The position numbers were made by a program, and so were the translations under genes. DNA of 27,927 bases, from contig CAZEHJ010000049.1 of the NCBI GenBank assembly GCA_964512485.1, forward strand, positions 1 to 27,927, read 5' to 3'. This DNA is from CAZEHJ01 sp964512485 (lineage in GTDB: Bacteria > Bacteroidota > Rhodothermia > Rhodothermales > UBA10348). The notes beneath the pieces were generated by a model. The model had not been told where the DNA came from, did not search any database, and saw only the letters and a list, made by a program, of their open reading frames with translations. How positions within the stretch are numbered: the first letter of the stretch is position 1; the number at the start of each line of letters is the position of its first letter. Shown in pieces: positions 23,490 to 27,927 of the stretch.

Positions 23490-23581
23490 ACGTCCAAACG
23501 ATATTCTGACCAGATCGCGGCTGTTTCCTTCAGCTTGTTTTCGTATTGTGTCGGCTTGCTGCCGAGAGACCCTTTAACTGC

Positions 23582-24541
23582 ATGACGGACGTATCTGCAA
23601 ACGACTCATCCCACGCGCGAATCGTATTCATGGGGACACCCGTGTTTGCGGTCCCATCACTTGATGCTCTGGTGCAAGCCGGCCTGACTCCAATCGCAGT
23701 AGTTACGGGGCCTGACAGGAAACGAGGAAGAGGTCAGGTTCTGTCACCCACACCGGTCAAAAAGGCTGCCATTCGTCATGGCATCAAGCAGGTTCTTCAG
23801 CCGGAAGACGTTCGGGAAGAGAGCTTTGCTGACGAAATTTCGGCGTTGAATCCGGATATCATCGTAGTTGTAGCATTCAGGATTTTGCCTGAAACGGTGT
23901 TCGCTACTTCCCGTCTGGGGACATTCAACTTGCATGGGTCATTGCTGCCTCGTTACCGGGGCGCGGCTCCTATAAATCACGCCATTATGTCGGGGGATTC
24001 TGAGACTGGCGTCACAACTTTTTTCCTTCAGAAAAAGGTTGATACCGGAAATGTGATCATGCAGCGGTCCATGTCCATCTCGGAAAATGAAACGGCTGGA
24101 GAGGTTCACGACCGAATGATGCTGCTCGGGGCGGACGTAGTGGTTGAAACCGTAAAACAGATTCTGAATGAGAGTGTCACGCCCTATGCTCAGGATGATT
24201 CCATGGCGAGCGGCGCTCCGAAGATATTCCGGGACGATTGCCAGATAGATTTCTCGATGAATGCTGCGCACGTTCACAACCAAATTAGAGGCCTCTCTCC
24301 ATCACCGGGAGCATTCAGCTTCCTGGACGGGAATCAGATCAAGATTTTTCGGACTCGTCGAACATTAGGTACGGGTGAGCCGGGTGAGGTCGTGAAGGCT
24401 GACGAGTCTCTCGTGATAGCGTGTCGGGAAGGCGCGCTTGAGGTTGTCGAACTGCAACAGGCCGGAAAACAACGAATGAAGGTGGCGGATTTCCTGAGGG
24501 GAAGCCGGGTGAATGTCGGTCAGAAATTTCAGTCGAACTGA
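23582..24541 (+). CDS. fmt: Methionyl-tRNA formyltransferase
   Basis: Formylates initiator Met-tRNA using 10-formyltetrahydrofolate. The frame is open from 23546, but the ATG at 23582 gives the normal N-terminus, with RIVFMGTPVFAVPSL at 13-27, and a 319-residue protein of usual length. The catalytic core is intact: N116 and H118 in FNLHGSLLPRYRGAAPINHA and D154 in KKVDTGNVI, matching E. coli N106, H108 and D144. The C-terminal tRNA-binding domain runs from about 215 (LSPSPGAFSFLDGNQIKIF) to the end. It is the first gene after the terminator and is followed with a 1-bp gap by the galactokinase-like gene, indicating one transcript through to hprK. The peptide deformylase gene def, its frequent neighbour, is absent here. 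Confidence 0.95.
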   Translation: MTDVSANDSSHARIVFMGTPVFAVPSLDALVQAGLTPIAVVTGPDRKRGRGQVLSPTPVKKAAIRHGIKQVLQPEDVREESFADEISALNPDIIVVVAFRILPETVFATSRLGTFNLHGSLLPRYRGAAPINHAIMSGDSETGVTTFFLQKKVDTGNVIMQRSMSISENETAGEVHDRMMLLGADVVVETVKQILNESVTPYAQDDSMASGAPKIFRDDCQIDFSMNAAHVHNQIRGLSPSPGAFSFLDGNQIKIFRTRRTLGTGEPGEVVKADESLVIACREGALEVVELQQAGKQRMKVADFLRGSRVNVGQKFQSN

Positions 24542-24542
24542 T

Positions 24543-25790
24543 ATGGAACCTCGAAAACTCGGATCAGGAGGAGGAAAAACGCCGTCATTTGTACGGCCGT
24601 TTCTGCATGCGCTCAACCGTATGCAGGCCAACGAAGTCCTTCGTCCGGGACAGTATGTCGACAGGGCACAATCACTGCTGATTGAGAAACTTGGCGACAG
24701 TAACGAAGAGTGCTCCAGGTACTTCTGCAAAGGAGTTGTCGGGATTATCGCCGACCACACACACTATTTCGATGGCTTCGCACTACTTCTTCGGCTTCAG
24801 CAAGGAGTAGCTGTCGCTATTCGGCGCAACGCGCTGGAAAGGTCTCGGGTTGTACTGGAAGGCGTAGTCGAGATAATTGATTTTGACGCACATGGCATGG
24901 ATCAGGACGGATTGCCCGGGTTGTTTGCCCATCTGGTGGAAGCCTCTTCGTTTGCCGAAAGTGGACAGTTTGATCTGTGTATTCTGGGTGCGGTTCCTAC
25001 GGGCCTGGGTGCCGCTTTTCATGGAGCCTGTGCTGTGGGAGTTCTCAGGGCGCTTCAATCACTCGGTCGTTCTGATGAGGAATCCCCCAGGCAGGCTCAC
25101 GACGATGTCAGGGATCAGGCATTGCAAGCACTCGACAGCTGGTATGGAAATCGATTCAGTCCAGCCTACGTAATTGGATGTCTGTCCGAACACGATGGTC
25201 CGTTTCTTCTGGTGGACACGTGCACGCTGGAACACATTCCTGTTGAGTTACCGACGGGAACGAGGCCGGGATGGGCGGTCATCGAATGGTCGCGTGATTG
25301 GTCACCGACGATGCGAACCTTTGCAGCACGTCAATCTGCGGCAGCGCGAGCACTGGTTGATCTGCAGAAGAATGGATTTGAGAACATCGTCTCCCTTCGC
25401 GAACTGGAGCACCGGGACTTGGAAGGCGCCATAGATGCGGTACCCCGTCGAAGCAGAGCTATCCTGAAGCATCTCGTATCGGAAAACAGAAACGTTCAGA
25501 AACTGGTCGTGGCCATTCGAAAAAATGATTGGCAGTTTCTGGGCGCATTGATGTTAATCTCCCAGGCATCAAAAATGGCTGATTGGGATACCTCATCAGC
25601 ATTTCACGAATTGGTCACGAACAAAGCGGAATCAGCGTCTTTGGAGGGTATATTCGGGATCGTTCAGACCGGAGAAGGCGGATGTATGCTCGTTGCGGGC
25701 CAGCCGTTTTCTCTACCCTCGTTTCTGGATGAAGTGCGGGATTCTGGTTCTGCACATACGAGTGAAGAGATTGAAACGTTTATCATCTAA
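24543..25790 (+). CDS. Degenerate galactokinase-like protein (GHMP superfamily), probable pseudokinase
   Basis: A 415-residue protein (ATG 24543, 1 bp after fmt; an earlier in-frame ATG at 24513 would overlap fmt). Its layout is that of galactokinase, but the motifs are altered. The signature GEHTDYNDG reads ADHTHYFDG (70-78), losing the galactose-binding Asp. The phosphate loop GxGLSSSAA reads GLGAAFHGA (154-162). The MDQ motif with the catalytic Asp is missing, where the text runs YVIGCLSEHDGPFLLVD. The C-terminal TGxGFGGC is shortened to QTGEGGC. The flanking structural segments are kept (RSRAILKHLVSENRNVQKL; FLGALMLISQASKMADW), and the frame is intact over 1.2 kb, so it looks maintained rather than decaying. 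Tight coupling to fmt, moxR and hprK gives no clear job. The family is inferred from motif spacing alone; function unknown. Confidence 0.75.
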   Translation: MEPRKLGSGGGKTPSFVRPFLHALNRMQANEVLRPGQYVDRAQSLLIEKLGDSNEECSRYFCKGVVGIIADHTHYFDGFALLLRLQQGVAVAIRRNALERSRVVLEGVVEIIDFDAHGMDQDGLPGLFAHLVEASSFAESGQFDLCILGAVPTGLGAAFHGACAVGVLRALQSLGRSDEESPRQAHDDVRDQALQALDSWYGNRFSPAYVIGCLSEHDGPFLLVDTCTLEHIPVELPTGTRPGWAVIEWSRDWSPTMRTFAARQSAAARALVDLQKNGFENIVSLRELEHRDLEGAIDAVPRRSRAILKHLVSENRNVQKLVVAIRKNDWQFLGALMLISQASKMADWDTSSAFHELVTNKAESASLEGIFGIVQTGEGGCMLVAGQPFSLPSFLDEVRDSGSAHTSEEIETFII

Positions 25791-25798
25791 AATTGCCG

Positions 25799-26797
25799 AT
25801 GAGTACTGATTTTGACATTTCTGCGGTCAACGATCGCATAACCAAAGAGAGCGCTTTCGTTGATGATCTCCTGAGCGAGATTGGCAAGGTGGTGGTCGGC
25901 CAGAAGTATATGGTCGAACGCCTTCTGATCGGCCTTCTGGGCGATGGTCACGTCCTACTGGAAGGTGTTCCAGGACTGGCTAAGACGTTGACAGTTTCTT
26001 CCCTGGCAGGAGCAATAGGGACTCGTTTTCAGCGCATTCAGTTCACTCCGGATCTGCTCCCTGCTGACCTTCTTGGTACGCTCGTTTTCAATCCGAAGGA
26101 AGGAAGCTTTTCGATCAAGAAAGGCCCCATTTTCGCGAATGTGATCCTGGCTGATGAAATCAACCGATCTCCTGCCAAAGTTCAAAGTGCTCTGCTCGAA
26201 AGTATGCAGGAGAGGCAGGTCACGATCGGTGACACGACCTTCCCGTTGGAGGCACCGTTTCTGGTTTTGGCGACTCAAAACCCGATCGAACAGGAGGGAA
26301 CGTATCCTCTGCCGGAGGCACAGGTCGACCGTTTCATGATGAAGATCAAGGTGGGATATCCTTCTAAGGAAGAAGAGCTGGAAATCATGCGTCGCATGGC
26401 TCGAACCGGTGATAAAAACGCGGTTCAGCCTGTGGTTACGCCCAAGCAAATTCTGGATGCGCGAGCCGTTCTGAACGTGCTCTATATCGATGAAAGAGTA
26501 GAAAAATATATCGTCGACCTGGTGGTTGCTTCCCGAGATCCAGAAGCGGTAGGGCTCGGAGTCCTGAAACCGCTGATTGAATATGGGGCCTCTCCAAGAG
26601 CGACCATCAATCTGAATCTTGCCGCACGCGCTCACGCTTTCCTTCAGCATCGTGCTTACATTACGCCGGAAGACGTTCGTTCGATAGCAATGGATGTTCT
26701 ACGGCACCGTGTCGCAGTTACCTACGAGGCGGAGGCTGAAGAAATCACCAGCGAAGACATCGTGCAACGTATTCTTGATACGGTAGAAGTCCCCTAG
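25799..26797 (+). CDS. MoxR-family AAA+ ATPase
   Basis: Probable chaperone-like ATPase of the MoxR/RavA group, which typically helps mature or activate partner proteins, often ones with von Willebrand A domains. I take the ATG at 25799 (332 residues) over the in-frame TTG at 25793. Walker A is EGVPGLAKT (55-63, K62), Walker B is VILADEINRS (115-124) and sensor 1 is FLVLATQNPIEQEGTYPL (154-171), with the arginine-finger region EAQVDRF. The AAA lid domain follows to the end. MoxR genes usually sit beside DUF58 and VWA genes; here the next gene is hprK, 12 bp later, and the previous one is the galactokinase-like gene, 8 bp before. The partner is therefore not evident from the window. Confidence 0.95.
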   Translation: MSTDFDISAVNDRITKESAFVDDLLSEIGKVVVGQKYMVERLLIGLLGDGHVLLEGVPGLAKTLTVSSLAGAIGTRFQRIQFTPDLLPADLLGTLVFNPKEGSFSIKKGPIFANVILADEINRSPAKVQSALLESMQERQVTIGDTTFPLEAPFLVLATQNPIEQEGTYPLPEAQVDRFMMKIKVGYPSKEEELEIMRRMARTGDKNAVQPVVTPKQILDARAVLNVLYIDERVEKYIVDLVVASRDPEAVGLGVLKPLIEYGASPRATINLNLAARAHAFLQHRAYITPEDVRSIAMDVLRHRVAVTYEAEAEEITSEDIVQRILDTVEVP

Positions 26798-26809
26798 CAT
26801 CCCCAGACG

Positions 26810-27832
26810 ATGGCTCGTCAACCCAAAACGTTCAAGAAAGAGTCCATTTCCGTCGCGTTCGCGATGGAACAGCTCCATAAATCGGTCGGTCTGCCGGTCA
26901 AAGAATTGAACACCGCGGGTGCGGATGCCAATCTCATAACGGAAAGTAATCTGCATCGGCCGGGGATGGCTCTGGCCGGCTATCTGGATCTGTTTACTCA
27001 TCAGAGGGTGCAGATTCTGGGCAATACAGAGTGCCGCTTTCTAGCGAATCTGGATGATGAGGCTCGGGTCAAGGCTTTCAACTTCCTGCTCAAATTTCCG
27101 CTTCCCTGTATCATCCTGACCGAGAATAACTCGATCGACGACAAGTTGATAGAGTTGGCTACGAACGCCGGTATTCCAGTCTTCATGACCGAGACGCCCA
27201 GCACGAAGTTCATGTACATGCTCCGGGATTTTCTGGAGGATCAGTTTGCTCCTCAGCAATCCTTGCATGGCTCGCTGGTCGATGTGTACGGAATCGGTCT
27301 GCTGATTGTGGGCCCGGCCGGCATTGGAAAGAGTGAGGTTTCTCTTGATCTGGTCGAGCGTGGTCATCGTCTCGTGGCAGATGACATCGTGATGGCGACC
27401 CGCAAGGAAGGCCAGGTCCTGATGGGCTCAGGTACGGATCTGGTGCAACATTTTATGGAGATTCGTGGACTGGGCCTCGTCGACGTGCGTGCCATGTTTG
27501 GTATCAGAGCCATTCGATTTCAGAAGCGAATAGAAGTCGTCGTAAACCTGCATCCGTGGGATCCGGACGAGGAGTATACCCGCCTGGGCATGGTTGAAGA
27601 GACATACGACATACTCGGTGCTCAACTTCCTCTGGTCAAACTCCCGATCACACCGGGCAAGAACGTAACTGTTCTCTGTGAGGTCATTGCCATGAATCAC
27701 CTTCTGCGGCACTACGGATATGATCCGGCAGAAGTATTTGCCGAGCGACTGGCCGAGCGCATTCGACAAAAAGGATCGGCCTCTGAGAATCCCGCGAGAG
27801 GGATTGAGTATTTCGAGCATGATTATGAGTGA
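26810..27832 (+). CDS. hprK: HPr kinase/phosphorylase
   Basis: Bifunctional enzyme that phosphorylates, and dephosphorylates, a serine of the phosphocarrier HPr. The 340-residue protein has the N-terminal domain (about 20-145) and the kinase domain. Visible residues are H153 in LHGSLVDVYGIGLLIVG, Walker A GPAGIGKS (168-175), VADD (189-192, catalytic Asp pair) and the family signature MEIRGLGLVDVRAMFG (216-231). The C-terminal PITPGKNVTVLCEVIAMNHLL is also typical. All catalytic parts are intact. In Bacteroidota-related bacteria hprK usually goes with HPr and EIIA-type genes; none is in the window, though they could lie past the right edge. It is last in the fmt-to-hprK transcript and is followed by a large inverted repeat. 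Confidence 0.95.
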   Translation: MARQPKTFKKESISVAFAMEQLHKSVGLPVKELNTAGADANLITESNLHRPGMALAGYLDLFTHQRVQILGNTECRFLANLDDEARVKAFNFLLKFPLPCIILTENNSIDDKLIELATNAGIPVFMTETPSTKFMYMLRDFLEDQFAPQQSLHGSLVDVYGIGLLIVGPAGIGKSEVSLDLVERGHRLVADDIVMATRKEGQVLMGSGTDLVQHFMEIRGLGLVDVRAMFGIRAIRFQKRIEVVVNLHPWDPDEEYTRLGMVEETYDILGAQLPLVKLPITPGKNVTVLCEVIAMNHLLRHYGYDPAEVFAERLAERIRQKGSASENPARGIEYFEHDYE

Positions 27833-27833
27833 C

Positions 27834-27904
27834 GGGGTGGGTACCACGTGCCCAACCGCGTAATTCTTCGAATTCCACGACGTTGTTCACGTGGTACCCA
27901 CCCC
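27834..27904. repeat. 17-bp perfect inverted repeat after hprK, possible terminator
   Basis: GGGGTGGGTACCACGTG (27834-27850) is exactly complementary to CACGTGGTACCCACCCC (27888-27904). The 37-nt spacer itself holds a small hairpin (AATTC-TTC-GAATT). The repeat starts one base after the hprK stop codon. Only three T residues follow the right arm, so termination is possible but not textbook. Confidence 0.8.
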
Positions 27905-27927
27905 TTTCACTGAGTTGGTCCGGGCAA

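Overview
The window is a stretch of bacterial chromosome, densely coded and by eye slightly GC-rich. It most likely comes from the Bacteroidota/Rhodothermota/Balneolota group. Four things point that way: a secreted GH13 enzyme ending in a type-A type IX secretion (T9SS) sorting domain, a GWxTD-domain protein, an M23 peptidase with a short basic N-terminus and one membrane anchor, and start codons that mostly lack a strong Shine-Dalgarno sequence. The genus cannot be fixed from the sequence. I see no rRNA, tRNA, CRISPR array, insertion sequence or prophage.

Layout. About 0.1-2.7 kb (minus strand): a SpoIIE/RsbU-type phosphatase, a RidA-family protein overlapping it by 4 bp, and an M23 peptidase. 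2.9-5.7 kb (plus): an NhaC-type Na+/H+ antiporter, a small two-helix membrane protein and an aromatic amino acid hydroxylase. 5.7-7.8 kb (minus): alpha-glucan phosphorylase. 7.9-11.1 kb (plus): PrmC, a lipoprotein, a nitrilase-superfamily protein and an acidic-tailed hypothetical. 11.2-12.9 kb (minus): a GT4 glycosyltransferase followed by a secreted thioredoxin-like protein. 13.0-20.0 kb (plus): a LacI-family regulator, a 996-residue T9SS-exported GH13 enzyme, an SLC45-type sugar transporter and an animal-type alpha-amylase. 20.0-23.5 kb: a CDP-alcohol phosphatidyltransferase, FtsY and a GWxTD protein, ending in a strong terminator. 23.6-27.8 kb: Fmt, a degenerate galactokinase-like protein, a MoxR ATPase and HPr kinase, ending at a large inverted repeat.

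The most coherent system is an alpha-glucan (starch/glycogen/maltodextrin) locus. Two secreted or surface amylases would cut polymer, the MFS carrier would import maltose or short dextrins, and the phosphorylase, 5 kb away and on the other strand, would release glucose-1-phosphate. Two near-identical LacI-type palindromes tie it together. One (12976-12993, perfect 18 bp) lies just upstream of the re-assigned TTG start of the LacI gene. The other (7812-7825) lies just upstream of the phosphorylase. They are the only two such sites I found, so a small local regulon with autoregulation is the simplest reading.

The best candidate for something undescribed is the protein at 24543-25790, which has the galactokinase fold signature but has lost most catalytic and nucleotide-binding motifs. 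It is tightly packed between fmt and moxR-hprK. Other oddities are a nitrilase homologue with Met at the catalytic Lys position, a RidA homologue without the catalytic Arg, and a 17-bp perfect inverted repeat after hprK.
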